From CAYPCH01 sp964409165 (GTDB lineage Bacteria; Bacillota; Clostridia; Acetivibrionales; Acetivibrionaceae), in the NCBI GenBank assembly GCA_964409165.1, contig CAYPCH010000024.1:1-35503 (forward strand): a stretch of DNA of 35,503 nt, given 5' to 3'. The position numbers and the translations under genes were made by a program. This document shows positions 1 to 7,654 of this stretch, one piece after another; the first letter of the stretch is position 1; every line of letters starts with the position of its first letter. A model generated the notes under the pieces. That model saw nothing but the letters and a program-made list of their open reading frames with translations, was not told the DNA's origin and did not search any database.

Positions 1-1
1 A

Positions 2-100
2 TGCTACGTTAGTGGCAAAGAGCCCATAAATACTGTGGGAAAGTTGAGTTATAAAATTATACAACATTACGAAATTTACAGTTTTTTTGAAAATTCATGA
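2..100 (+). CDS. Possible C-terminal tail of a gene entering from the left edge
   Basis: Frame 2 is open from the window edge to a TGA at 98-100, giving about 32 residues that end in YSFFENS. Base composition is clearly richer in GC over the first 60 bases than in the following 250, as expected if coding stops near here. The other two forward frames hit stops within about 30 bases. No domain can be recognised in so short a piece, and an open stretch of this length can occur by chance in AT-rich DNA, so the call is weak. Confidence 0.3.
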   Translation, partial: CYVSGKEPINTVGKLSYKIIQHYEIYSFFENS

Positions 101-394
101 AGGATTTTCTCTAATTATGGCGAATATAAACATCGAATTGCCTAATTTTTACGTGCTATATTGAAAATGTATAATCGCTTTCGTGATTAATATAATTTCT
201 TTATTATGTCTGCTTTATATATTCTGCTTTATATAAATGAAAAGCTTTACGAATTAATTTTAGAATCTTTCATATATATTTAGCAACCCATAATCTTATA
301 GAGCATAAGGGCTGATATGCATTTATATTATACATACCTTTACTTGTTTTGTGATTTTGTATTACATTATAACTACCGGAAGGAGTTGGCAAGA
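101..394. other. AT-rich intergenic region upstream of the PilZ gene
   Basis: About 290 bases of very AT-rich sequence with no convincing gene. It presumably carries the promoter of the PilZ gene, but no well-spaced -35/-10 pair stands out and no known riboswitch was recognised. The reading frame of the downstream gene is open back to 317, but without a ribosome binding site there. Confidence 0.5.
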
Positions 395-1057
395 TTGCGA
401 AAAGATTCGGTGACGTCATTATTAACAGAAGGAACAATCATTAACACAAAATTGTCCTCAAGCAATGTATGGCTTCAAAACATCATTTACAAATCTGATA
501 ACCACTCGGTATATATATCACTTCTCAATGAATACCTTGAGAATATAATTATGGTTGGTCAGACTATTGTTATTAAGTTAACAAACGAGCATAACGAATT
601 TGTATTCGACGGGCAGATTTTAGAGATCCACCCTGAATTCCCAAGCTATGTATCTGTTAATGTTATTGGTATAAAAAGTCAGAAAAATATCAGGGTCTTC
701 CCAAGATATGATGTTTACCTGGCTTCAATGCTTAAGGTTGAGCCCTTGGAGGAAGAGAGTTTTGCAGTTATACATAATATCAGCCTTGTAGGAATGGCTT
801 TTTACTCAAAAGATGATTTTCATCCTTCCGAGGATAATGTAAAAGCTACTATTTATCTTGCAGATGATAAAATACTAAATGTAGCAGGAAGAATTAACAG
901 AAAGCAACCTTCTATCGATTACATTGAGTACGCATTGCAGTTCACTGAAATGCAGGAAGAAACCAGCAACATGCTGTCATCTTATTTCAGCGTGCTCGAA
1001 ACTGACAGATCTTTTATCCGCGAAGATTTTTTTAATTGCATAAAAAAACATCTTTAA
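395..1057 (+). CDS. PilZ domain protein, YcgR-like (c-di-GMP receptor)
   Basis: Predicted cytoplasmic c-di-GMP binding protein of about 220 residues. The N-terminal half resembles the flagellar-brake YcgR N domain by layout. The C-terminal half shows the two PilZ ligand motifs: RVFPR (RxxxR), then NISLVG (the [DN]xSxxG motif) about 30 residues later. I chose the TTG at 395 because AAGGAG lies 9 bases before it, whereas the ATG at 317 has no ribosome binding site and would add a poorly characteristic N-terminus. By family knowledge such proteins link c-di-GMP to motility or surface behaviour; the target here cannot be read. It appears to be a single-gene unit, and the following 200 bases separate it from argD. 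Confidence 0.85.
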   Translation: MRKDSVTSLLTEGTIINTKLSSSNVWLQNIIYKSDNHSVYISLLNEYLENIIMVGQTIVIKLTNEHNEFVFDGQILEIHPEFPSYVSVNVIGIKSQKNIRVFPRYDVYLASMLKVEPLEEESFAVIHNISLVGMAFYSKDDFHPSEDNVKATIYLADDKILNVAGRINRKQPSIDYIEYALQFTEMQEETSNMLSSYFSVLETDRSFIREDFFNCIKKHL

Positions 1058-1223
1058 AATGGTGGTGCATAGTTAAAAACCTCACCAAATTATTCCAATA
1101 GCTAAGGCTTCAAAGCTAGTGCTTTTTTAACATTGCTAATTTTGTTTTTTTATAATGTTAAAATGCACTTTTTTTGTTTGTACCCTGTTTTTAGAAACAA
1201 ATTTTATTATTTAAATTTTACTG

Positions 1224-1262
1224 TTGCATTTTTATACATTTATATGTATAATTATAAGCATT
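1224..1262 (+). promoter_or_regulatory. argD promoter overlapped by ARG boxes (ArgR/AhrC operator)
   Basis: A promoter reads TTGCAT at 1224-1229, 17 bases, then TATAAT at 1247-1252. The reverse complement of 1224-1239 is ATGTATAAAAATGCAA, one mismatch from the remembered Bacillus ARG box core (ATGAATAAAAATKCAA). A second, weaker box-like stretch covers about 1245-1260 and overlaps the -10. The operator on top of the promoter and in front of arginine biosynthesis genes supports arginine-dependent repression by ArgR/AhrC. Confidence 0.65.
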
Positions 1263-1284
1263 AAATATCGTGGAGGTGTTTTAC

Positions 1285-2487
1285 ATGAATTTAAATGACA
1301 TAATGGAACTTGATAAAAAGTATTTTATGAATACATTTGGTAGCAGAACTCCTGTATGCTTCAGTCATGGTAAGGGTATCAATCTTTGGGATCTGGAAGG
1401 CAGAAAATATTTTGATTTCCTTGCAGGTATAGCCGTAAACGTTGCAGGACATTCACATCCGAAGCTTGTGAAGGCAATAAAGGATCAGGCTGAAAAATAC
1501 ATTCACTGTTCCAACCTATATTATATTGCACCCCAGGCAGAGCTTGCAAAAGTTCTTGTAGAAAACTCCTGTTCCGATAAGGTATTTTTTGCAAATAGCG
1601 GAGCTGAGGCAAACGAAGGAGCTATAAAACTTGCAAGAATATACTTTAAGAAAAAAGGAATGCCAAATAAATTTGAAATAGTAACTCTGGAAAAGTCATT
1701 TCACGGAAGGACACTGGCTACCATTGCAGCTACAGGGCAGGATAAATACCAGAAGCCCTATTCACCCCTTACACCAAGTTTCCTTAAAGTGCCTATAAAT
1801 GACCTTGAGGCTTTGGATAAGTCAATAAACGATTCCACATGTGCAATAATGATTGAGCCCATACAGGGTGAAAGCGGAGTAAACCTTACAACGGTTGAAT
1901 ATATGAAGGGTGTCAGAAAGCTTTGTGACGAAAAAGGTATATTTCTTATATTCGATGAAATACAGTGTGGTTTAGGAAGAACAGGAAAGCTGTTTGCCTA
2001 TGAACACTTTGGGGTAGAGCCTGATATATTCACGCTTGCAAAGGCCTTGGGTGGAGGATTCCCAATAGGTGCTCTCTGTGCAAAAGAACATGTTGCAAGT
2101 GCATTTGAACCCGGTGATCACGGCTCAACCTTTGGGGGTAACCCATTGGCATGTGCTGCAGGTCTTGCTGCTATGGATATAATTATAAATGAAAATCTGG
2201 TTGAGAACTCTGAAAAAATGGGTGTTTACTTTATTGAAAAACTCATGGAGCTTGCCGGTAAGCACACCATTATAGAGGAAGTTCGAGGAAAAGGTCTTAT
2301 GATAGGCGTGCAATTTGACAGTGATATAGCCGTAGAAATAAAGAACAAATGCTTTGAAAAAGGATACCTGGTCGGCACCGTAGGTAAAAATATCCTTAGG
2401 TTTTTACCACCTTTGATAGTAACAAAAGAGGATATTGATGGCATTATAGATATATTGGACGGTATTTTGACAGAATACAAGGTATAA
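1285..2487 (+). CDS. argD: Acetylornithine aminotransferase
   Basis: Class III PLP-dependent aminotransferase of 400 residues, converting N-acetylglutamate semialdehyde to N-acetylornithine in arginine synthesis. Visible motifs include the NSGAEANE phosphate-binding region near residue 110, the Asp motif FDEIQCGLGRTG, and the Schiff-base Lys253 in LAKALGGG. FLAGIAVNVAGHSHP near the N-terminus is typical of ArgD. The ATG at 1285 has GGAGGTG 6-7 bases upstream; an in-frame GTG at 1270 lies before that site and is not used in my reading. It is the first gene of an operon with argF and an acetyltransferase, behind an ARG-box promoter. GABA and ornithine aminotransferases are close relatives, but the argF neighbour favours ArgD. 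Confidence 0.95.
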   Translation: MNLNDIMELDKKYFMNTFGSRTPVCFSHGKGINLWDLEGRKYFDFLAGIAVNVAGHSHPKLVKAIKDQAEKYIHCSNLYYIAPQAELAKVLVENSCSDKVFFANSGAEANEGAIKLARIYFKKKGMPNKFEIVTLEKSFHGRTLATIAATGQDKYQKPYSPLTPSFLKVPINDLEALDKSINDSTCAIMIEPIQGESGVNLTTVEYMKGVRKLCDEKGIFLIFDEIQCGLGRTGKLFAYEHFGVEPDIFTLAKALGGGFPIGALCAKEHVASAFEPGDHGSTFGGNPLACAAGLAAMDIIINENLVENSEKMGVYFIEKLMELAGKHTIIEEVRGKGLMIGVQFDSDIAVEIKNKCFEKGYLVGTVGKNILRFLPPLIVTKEDIDGIIDILDGILTEYKV

Positions 2488-2537
2488 ATGGTAAATATAT
2501 AATATTTGTTTTGTATAAGAAAGAGAGGATAACAATT

Positions 2538-3455
2538 ATGAAACATTTGCTCAGTATACACGATCTTACATTAGAAGAAGTAGAATCAATACTGAAACTT
2601 TCGGAAAAGCTCAAGAAACAACTTAAAGAAGGTGTACAACATCATCTCCTTAAAGGAAAAACTCTAGGAATGATATTTTCAAAATCATCTACAAGAACAA
2701 GGGTTTCCTTTGAAGCTGGAATGTATCAATTGGGCGGATATCCCCTGTTTCTCAGTGCAAACGACATTCAATTAGGTCGTGGGGAGTCCATTTACGATAC
2801 AGCTCAAGTACTTTCAAGGTATATTGATTGTATTATGATAAGAACTTTCAAACAAAGTGATGTGGAAGAATTGGCGAAATATGGGAACATACCCATAATA
2901 AACGGTCTTACAGATCTTGTGCACCCGTGCCAAATACTGGCTGACCTGTTTACCGTTTATGAGCACAAGGGCACCTTAAAGGGATTGAAGCTTGCGTATC
3001 TTGGAGACGGTAACAACATTGCCCATTCTCTTCTTCACGGTTGTGCAAAGGTAGGTATGGATATATCGGTTGCTTCCCCTGAAGGCTACCAGTGTGACCC
3101 CGAGATGGTGTCACAAGCACTAGAGGATGCCAAAAAGTCCGGCTCTAAAGTTGTCATGACCAAAGACCCTGTAGAAGCAATAAAGGATGCAGACGTTGTA
3201 TACACTGATACTTGGATTAGCATGGGTCAGGAAGACGAAAAAGAAAAAAGAATCAAGGTATTTATACCTTACCAAATAGATAACGACATGTTCTTAAAAG
3301 CAAAGGAAGATGCAATTTTCCTTCACTGTCTGCCGGCTTATAGAGGATATGAGGTAATAGAAAGTGTTATAGACGGCCCACAGTCTGTTATATTTGATGA
3401 AGCAGAAAACAGGCTTCATGTTCAAAAAGCAATAATGACTTTATTGATGGGGTAG
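2538..3455 (+). CDS. argF: Ornithine carbamoyltransferase
   Basis: Cytoplasmic enzyme of 305 residues that makes citrulline from ornithine and carbamoyl phosphate. It carries the carbamoyl-phosphate motif SSTRTR near residue 55, HPCQ near 129 and the ornithine-site motif HCLPA near 262, the set that separates ornithine from aspartate carbamoyltransferases. The ATG at 2538 follows AGAGGA by 8-9 bases; an upstream in-frame TTG at 2511 lacks a site. It sits 50 bases after argD and its stop runs almost directly into the acetyltransferase, so all three genes probably share the argD promoter. Confidence 0.95.
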   Translation: MKHLLSIHDLTLEEVESILKLSEKLKKQLKEGVQHHLLKGKTLGMIFSKSSTRTRVSFEAGMYQLGGYPLFLSANDIQLGRGESIYDTAQVLSRYIDCIMIRTFKQSDVEELAKYGNIPIINGLTDLVHPCQILADLFTVYEHKGTLKGLKLAYLGDGNNIAHSLLHGCAKVGMDISVASPEGYQCDPEMVSQALEDAKKSGSKVVMTKDPVEAIKDADVVYTDTWISMGQEDEKEKRIKVFIPYQIDNDMFLKAKEDAIFLHCLPAYRGYEVIESVIDGPQSVIFDEAENRLHVQKAIMTLLMG

Positions 3456-3467
3456 TTGGTGAAAAAT

Positions 3468-3941
3468 ATGGATTATTCATTTATTATAAGAAAGGCAACC
3501 TTAGAGGATGCCCTTGACATACAAACCATTACAAAAGAGGCTTTCAAGAAGTATATGAAGGATGCAGGGCTTACAGGAACAATGGAGGCTCTCGAAGAAT
3601 CCATTGACGATATAAAAAAAGAAATAGAGACCAATGATATCTTCGTGGCATTTATTGACAACACGCCTGTAGGAACTATCAGGGTCGAGCTCTTGCCCGA
3701 CAACACCGCTTACATAAGCAGATTCGGTGTACGCCTCGAATTCCACAACATAGGTATCGGTAAATCTCTGATGAACCTGGTTGATAAGCTTCTTATTTCA
3801 AAGGGCATTAAAAAGGGTTGCCTTCATACCGCATCAAATTACAAGGATCTGGTTCGCTTTTATTATGGAAGGGGTTTTTATGTTGACTCCACATCAAAAG
3901 ACAGGGGCTACGTCAGAGCTCTGCTTGTAAAGGAGTATTAA
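3468..3941 (+). CDS. GNAT family N-acetyltransferase
   Basis: About 157 residues with the GNAT fold. It opens with FIIRKATLEDALDI, typical of strand 1 and helix 1, and has an acetyl-CoA loop in FGVRLEFHNIGIGKSLM (the R/QxxGxG/A motif) near residues 87-103. The C-terminal ending FYYGRGFYV is the usual last strand. TTG and GTG codons lie directly after the argF stop, but the ATG at 3468 has GGTG 6-7 bases upstream and starts the conserved fold, so I prefer it. It is translationally coupled to argF. An N-acetylglutamate synthase-like role in arginine synthesis is possible from position alone, but the substrate cannot be read. Confidence 0.85.
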   Translation: MDYSFIIRKATLEDALDIQTITKEAFKKYMKDAGLTGTMEALEESIDDIKKEIETNDIFVAFIDNTPVGTIRVELLPDNTAYISRFGVRLEFHNIGIGKSLMNLVDKLLISKGIKKGCLHTASNYKDLVRFYYGRGFYVDSTSKDRGYVRALLVKEY

Positions 3942-4105
3942 ATGCAAAGGCTTCATGCTAAAAAATAATTGCTACACCCTTCACTGCTTACTTTTTTTTA
4001 AAATTCTATAAAGTCTGGTCATTTTAATTTCTTATAAATTCAAGCAATTACTTCAAATTAGTTTACAGTCTTTGCCTATCCATTTCTACTCTATCACTCC
4101 ATGAG

Positions 4106-4132
4106 AAAGGTAGCCTAACCATGGCTACCTTT
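4106..4132. terminator. Bidirectional hairpin terminator between convergent genes
   Basis: Perfect 10-bp stem AAAGGTAGCC / GGCTACCTTT around a 7-base loop, lying between the arg operon and the minus-strand immunity gene. The stem itself ends in TTT on both strands, but no longer T run follows. It is suited to end transcription from both sides. Confidence 0.75.
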
Positions 4133-4172
4133 AATAATTACTGTGCTTACAACAACAGCAACTTATTACAAT

Positions 4173-4646
4173 TTATTTGTTTTCAACGCCATTAATATAC
4201 CAGTCTACAATCTGCTTGTCATCTTCATCCTCTGGCATAATGCCTAAATACTTATAATCCCAAATTAGATGTCTTTCAGAATCATTAGCATTAGATAAAT
4301 CTGTATAATCATAATCAATTTTAAATTTCCCGTTACTTTCTAAAATGAATGTAAGGTTTGTCCATTGCTTTTGCCCATTATTTTTAAACTCTTGCCACAA
4401 CTCTGACAGATTATCTAATAATTGATACCACATTTTACGATATTCATCCTCACCTATTTCAAAAAGTTCAGGAATATCATGGCTATATATAGACTCATCA
4501 CTTCCAGCAGGATAGTAATTAAAAAATGCTTCTCTGACATCCTCTAAAATTCTACCATACAATAAAACCTTATTCCAATCCTCCTGAATGGTATCATTTA
4601 ATGTTTCTGCAATTTTTCCATATATCTCATTTAATCTTTCTTCCAT
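4173..4646 (-). CDS. YezG-like immunity protein (DUF600 type)
   Basis: About 157 residues, acidic, soluble. The opening MEERLNEIYGKIAETLNDTI and the closing pattern (F.IDYDYTDL, then WDYKYLGI, then D..IVDWYI) match what I recall of the YezG/DUF600 immunity family, which protects against nuclease C-terminal toxins of YeeF type. The ATG at 4646 has a perfect AGGAGG 8 bases upstream; the frame is open further upstream into the toxin gene, but those starts have no such site. The toxin stop and this ATG are joined as TAATATG, so the two are translationally linked, as expected of a toxin-immunity pair. Acidic surface charge fits neutralising a basic nuclease. Confidence 0.82.
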   Translation of the reverse strand: MEERLNEIYGKIAETLNDTIQEDWNKVLLYGRILEDVREAFFNYYPAGSDESIYSHDIPELFEIGEDEYRKMWYQLLDNLSELWQEFKNNGQKQWTNLTFILESNGKFKIDYDYTDLSNANDSERHLIWDYKYLGIMPEDEDDKQIVDWYINGVENK

Positions 4647-4647
4647 A

Positions 4648-5277
4648 TTATTTGCCTCCTGGAGTATTTTTAAAATCAATCTTTTCCCATCGCCTATTTC
4701 CAACTTTTTGGTTTATTTCAAACCCTACTGGGCGTTGTGAATTACCTTCATAAATTGGAATTATTTTGACCTTCACATCTTTTGGTGGTTTTGCATTAAG
4801 TGCCGATGACCAAGAATTCTCTAACTTCTTCCATTCACCTTTATTAAGGTTTCCATTCATCGGTACAAGGTTATCAAAACCCCCAGAGCCTTTGAATATT
4901 GATGCAATAAGATGTCCACCATCATCATCTTCTTTTCTATCATCTCTTCCTGCTGTTCTTTGAGCATGTGCCTTTCTTTTACCAGCACCTAACTCTAATG
5001 TACCTTCACAACTAACTATTCGACCCAACTCATCAGTTTTATATGTATATCCTTCAGGAGTTGTATATGTAATATTCGGCTTTAAAACTTTCTTCCTATC
5101 TTTTTTTGTAAACTGCTCGCCATATTTTACTGCGGTTATATTACTATTATCCTGCAATTCTTTACTTTTTGCAATTCTATCAGTAAAACTCATTTTTAGA
5201 CTTCCTGTTTTCGCTGGTACTATGGTGCCATTTACGGGTGCAACCTGCTCCGGTTCTTTCTCATCCGCTTCAACCAT
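4648..5277 (-). CDS. Orphan DNA/RNA non-specific endonuclease toxin C-terminus (LXG/YeeF type)
   Basis: 209 residues carrying a polymorphic-toxin nuclease domain. The core is DDDGGHLIA near residues 117-125, with catalytic His122 of the DGGH motif, followed by FDNLVPM and NGNLNKGEW near 134-150, the pattern of Endonuclea_NS_2 toxins. A pretoxin linker, YGEQFTKKDRKKVLKPN then GYTYKTDELGRI, precedes it at 52-88. The LXG/WXG secretion domain that such toxins normally carry is absent. The ATG at 5277 has no convincing ribosome binding site, so this is probably a detached C-terminal cassette rather than a full secreted toxin. The immunity gene follows at once. It may be silent or a recombination reservoir. 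Confidence 0.78.
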   Translation of the reverse strand: MVEADEKEPEQVAPVNGTIVPAKTGSLKMSFTDRIAKSKELQDNSNITAVKYGEQFTKKDRKKVLKPNITYTTPEGYTYKTDELGRIVSCEGTLELGAGKRKAHAQRTAGRDDRKEDDDGGHLIASIFKGSGGFDNLVPMNGNLNKGEWKKLENSWSSALNAKPPKDVKVKIIPIYEGNSQRPVGFEINQKVGNRRWEKIDFKNTPGGK

Positions 5278-5334
5278 GTTGTCAACTTGTTCTCAAATTT
5301 CTTTCTATCTTTTTTTGAGAACTGCCAATAACGG
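5278..5334 (-). pseudogene. Remnant of toxin linker between PIN gene and orphan toxin
   Basis: Bases 5298-5325 nearly repeat 5088-5115 inside the toxin gene (about 24 of 28 bases). Read on the minus strand they encode QFSKKDRKK, a second copy of the toxin linker motif QFTKKDRKK, but in a frame different from the toxin ATG. The PIN gene stop abuts this piece directly. It looks like the scar of a toxin gene whose upstream part was lost or displaced. Confidence 0.5.
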
Positions 5335-6261
5335 CTAATAAAGTATCCTAAAATATTTGTCGTTTATAATTTTATCAACTAAATCGTTGCAGTCAAAAGT
5401 ATCTTTTTTTAAACTTAAATCCATCTCACCAACGTAACCTACCGGAACTTTATTTTTATTTGCACATTTAATAATTTCTATCATTTCACTTCTACTTACT
5501 AGTGATTCATTATGCATTTTAAATAATAAAGATGTTGTAGTTGATTGGAACAGTTTAACAAATGCATGATGCTTTTTAACATATTCATCAGTTTTCATAA
5601 AAAGCGGAATACATCTTGTATCATCACTCATTAAATTATACTTACCTGACGGTATTCTAGTCAGTACTATAAAGCAAATAAGTATTAACTCTTCTGCCAA
5701 ACTGTCTTCATGCTCTTTTGAATTTCTTGCAAACCTGAAAAACTTGCTAAACAACTCTTTGTTGCCAGGGTCTGTCCTTTTTAATTTATCAGATGTTGTT
5801 TTATCTATAGTTTCCAGGATATGATAAATTTTAGTTTTGTTCCTGCTTATTTCTTTAACTGCAAACCCTAATAATTTATTTGCATCTTCTATAGTGATAA
5901 CTAAAGCTTCTTTTAGGCAATCAAGTATAAGCTCTTCGTCAAATATGACTATTTTAAATCCACTTTCATATAGTTCTTTAAAATAATTGACTTGAGTAGG
6001 ATGAAGTTTATAGCTACTTGTACTCGGAGCCAATTCCATCAGAACTGTTCTTGTTATAAATATTGTATCTGTTTGACTTTTTAAATAACCTATTATCTTT
6101 TTGCTATTTGAAGAATTTGAATGATGTAAAATTGAACAGGTATCATAGAAAAGATGATATTGTGTTTTAACAAAGGCTTTAATTACATCATCTTTGTTAT
6201 AGATAACATAGCTTTCAAAATCATTAAAGTTTGCAGAAACCTCTTGATATGCTTTGGTCAT
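5335..6261 (-). CDS. PIN-like domain protein, probable nuclease effector
   Basis: 308 residues with a PIN-like arrangement of acidic residues: Asp40 in LFYDTCSIL, Glu76 in TRTVLMEL, Asp186/Glu190 in the helix before LILICFIVL, and Asp213/214 in LMSDDTRC. PIN proteins are usually metal-dependent RNases. The protein is longer than a typical 130-160 residue VapC-type toxin and has a C-terminal extension of about 85 residues that I do not recognise. Its ATG is joined to the upstream ImmA gene as TAATATG, so it is the last gene of a three-gene operon with an Xre regulator and a Zn-peptidase. A stress- or phage-triggered RNase is inferred from this context, not shown. Confidence 0.65.
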   Translation of the reverse strand: MTKAYQEVSANFNDFESYVIYNKDDVIKAFVKTQYHLFYDTCSILHHSNSSNSKKIIGYLKSQTDTIFITRTVLMELAPSTSSYKLHPTQVNYFKELYESGFKIVIFDEELILDCLKEALVITIEDANKLLGFAVKEISRNKTKIYHILETIDKTTSDKLKRTDPGNKELFSKFFRFARNSKEHEDSLAEELILICFIVLTRIPSGKYNLMSDDTRCIPLFMKTDEYVKKHHAFVKLFQSTTTSLLFKMHNESLVSRSEMIEIIKCANKNKVPVGYVGEMDLSLKKDTFDCNDLVDKIINDKYFRILY

Positions 6262-6262
6262 A

Positions 6263-7069
6263 TTAATCCTTCAACCTTATTTTATCGTATAGTTTTTTGA
6301 TATTGTCTATGATTCTTTTATAATTATACTCTGTCAATAATTGTTTTTCAATTAAATCATGTCCTTCTTTTTCCAAAATACTGAAAACATATTCCATTTG
6401 ATCCTTTAATGTTGGCTTTAGAATATCTTTGTCTAAAAATAATGAATCAAATACATCTTCTATTTCATTATTCTTATATTCCAGTATATTCTTAACGTCT
6501 TCAAGCTTATTAAGAATATTTAATTCATAGAGTCTTATGAGCACTGCTATAAAAGGAGCATTAAAATAATACATAAGCTTTACTATTATAGCTTCAATAG
6601 AGGTAGCATAATCATTTTTATATAGATTATATAGACTAATAAATTCTTTTTCCGGCATCAGTAAGTTTGCAGCAAATAGATTAGCTTTGTTTTCATTATC
6701 GTTAGTTGAATAATAATCCTTATTGAAATGTACTTCCCTTTTTTCATTTATATATTCTGGAGTTCCATGTAGAATATGATATAGATCATGACAAAAGGAA
6801 AAGTACATTTTACTCTTTGGCTGGTTAGAGTTTAGTAACAGGTATTTATTATCGCCGGTATCTAAAAAAACAGCTCCAAAATCGCTATCATGCATTGGAA
6901 CCTCAAAAATAAGAACATCAAGCTTCCTTCCTATTTCCTTTATAACCTTGGTAATATCTCCATCATTATTCCACTGAACCTTATTATAAAATATTTTTAA
7001 TGATTCATTAACCGATTCATTATATCTTTTATTTTTTATAATAATCTCTTTAAATCTGCTAAAATCCAT
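6263..7069 (-). CDS. ImmA/IrrE family Zn-dependent peptidase (COG2856 type)
   Basis: 268 residues. The metal motif FCHDLYHILHG at about 92-102 gives ligands His94 and His98. The usual catalytic Glu of HExxH is Asp95 here. The downstream ENKANLFAANLLMP near 126-139 supplies the third ligand (Glu126) and the family's characteristic FAAxLLMP helix. Family members cleave or destabilise partner Xre repressors, for example ImmA on ImmR. The gene overlaps the Xre gene by 11 bases (ATG inside GATTATGGATTTTAG) and is followed directly by the PIN gene. The Glu-to-Asp change may weaken or retune proteolysis. A C-terminal region of about 90 residues is unassigned. Confidence 0.82.
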   Translation of the reverse strand: MDFSRFKEIIIKNKRYNESVNESLKIFYNKVQWNNDGDITKVIKEIGRKLDVLIFEVPMHDSDFGAVFLDTGDNKYLLLNSNQPKSKMYFSFCHDLYHILHGTPEYINEKREVHFNKDYYSTNDNENKANLFAANLLMPEKEFISLYNLYKNDYATSIEAIIVKLMYYFNAPFIAVLIRLYELNILNKLEDVKNILEYKNNEIEDVFDSLFLDKDILKPTLKDQMEYVFSILEKEGHDLIEKQLLTEYNYKRIIDNIKKLYDKIRLKD

Positions 7070-7442
7070 AATCTGAAACCTCTAATGCATCAATATTTAA
7101 CTTTTTATTTATACTAAGGATTGAATCTATATGTTCAAGTAAATTAAAAATATCATTTGCAAGTACTTTTTTGCTCTCATCTGGATCACCCATGTAAAAA
7201 GCAATTGATGTCGTTTCTTTGTAATCCGGTGTATTCAATTGGAAATTTTCACTTAAGAAAAAACTTACATCCTTACCCAATGCATTTGATATTATATCCA
7301 TATCCCCAGCTGTAACAGGCTGAGAGCCTTTAAAAATGCGTGACAATTTATTTTTCTCTATTCCTGCACGTTCAGCTATAAAGGCTTGTTTTATACTGTA
7401 GCGGTCAACAAAAGTATTTAAATTTTGTATAAAACGGCTCAT
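7059..7442 (-). CDS. Xre-family HTH regulator of the ImmA-PIN operon
   Basis: 127 residues. An HTH_3 domain covers about 8-60: IKQAFIAERAGIEKNKLSRI is a standard Cro/CI helix-turn-helix, with VTAGDMDIISNALG as the following helices. The remaining 65 residues are acidic and likely dimerise or contact the peptidase. The start ATG has AAGGAG 8 bases upstream. Two perfect palindromes upstream are likely operators for autoregulation. By analogy to ImmR-ImmA, this protein probably represses its own operon until the peptidase inactivates it. Confidence 0.85.
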   Translation of the reverse strand: MSRFIQNLNTFVDRYSIKQAFIAERAGIEKNKLSRIFKGSQPVTAGDMDIISNALGKDVSFFLSENFQLNTPDYKETTSIAFYMGDPDESKKVLANDIFNLLEHIDSILSINKKLNIDALEVSDYGF

Positions 7443-7466
7443 AACATCATCTCCTTAATAATATTA

Positions 7467-7481
7467 TATCATTATTTGATA
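7467..7481. promoter_or_regulatory. Palindromic operator 1 of the Xre operon
   Basis: Perfect inverted repeat TATCA-TTATT-TGATA, about 25 bases before the Xre start codon. It overlaps the minus-strand TATAAT at about 7461-7467, so a bound repressor would block the promoter. It matches operator 2 in all but one spacer base. Confidence 0.65.
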
Positions 7482-7548
7482 CTAATATTCGATAAAATCA
7501 AAAAATCAATAAACTTTGTTATGCATCTTATGTAAAGCCAGCATTTAG

Positions 7549-7563
7549 TATCATTATATGATA
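7549..7563. promoter_or_regulatory. Palindromic operator 2 of the Xre operon
   Basis: Perfect inverted repeat TATCA-TTATA-TGATA, 14 of 15 bases identical to operator 1 and centred 82 bases from it, close to eight helical turns. The pair suggests cooperative binding or looping by the Xre protein. Confidence 0.6.
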
Positions 7564-7654
7564 TTAAAACAAAACTGTCTATAGTTAATTTGACCTTTGT
7601 GCAGATAGTATTTTTTGTTTCTAATGGGGAGATTATTTATAAAATTCTGATTGT

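Noticed and set aside
1098..1131. Stem-like TAGCT...AGCTA followed by six T after the PilZ gene
   Set aside because: The stem is short and broken with a long loop; not convincing as a terminator, and no T-box or riboswitch features were found before argD.
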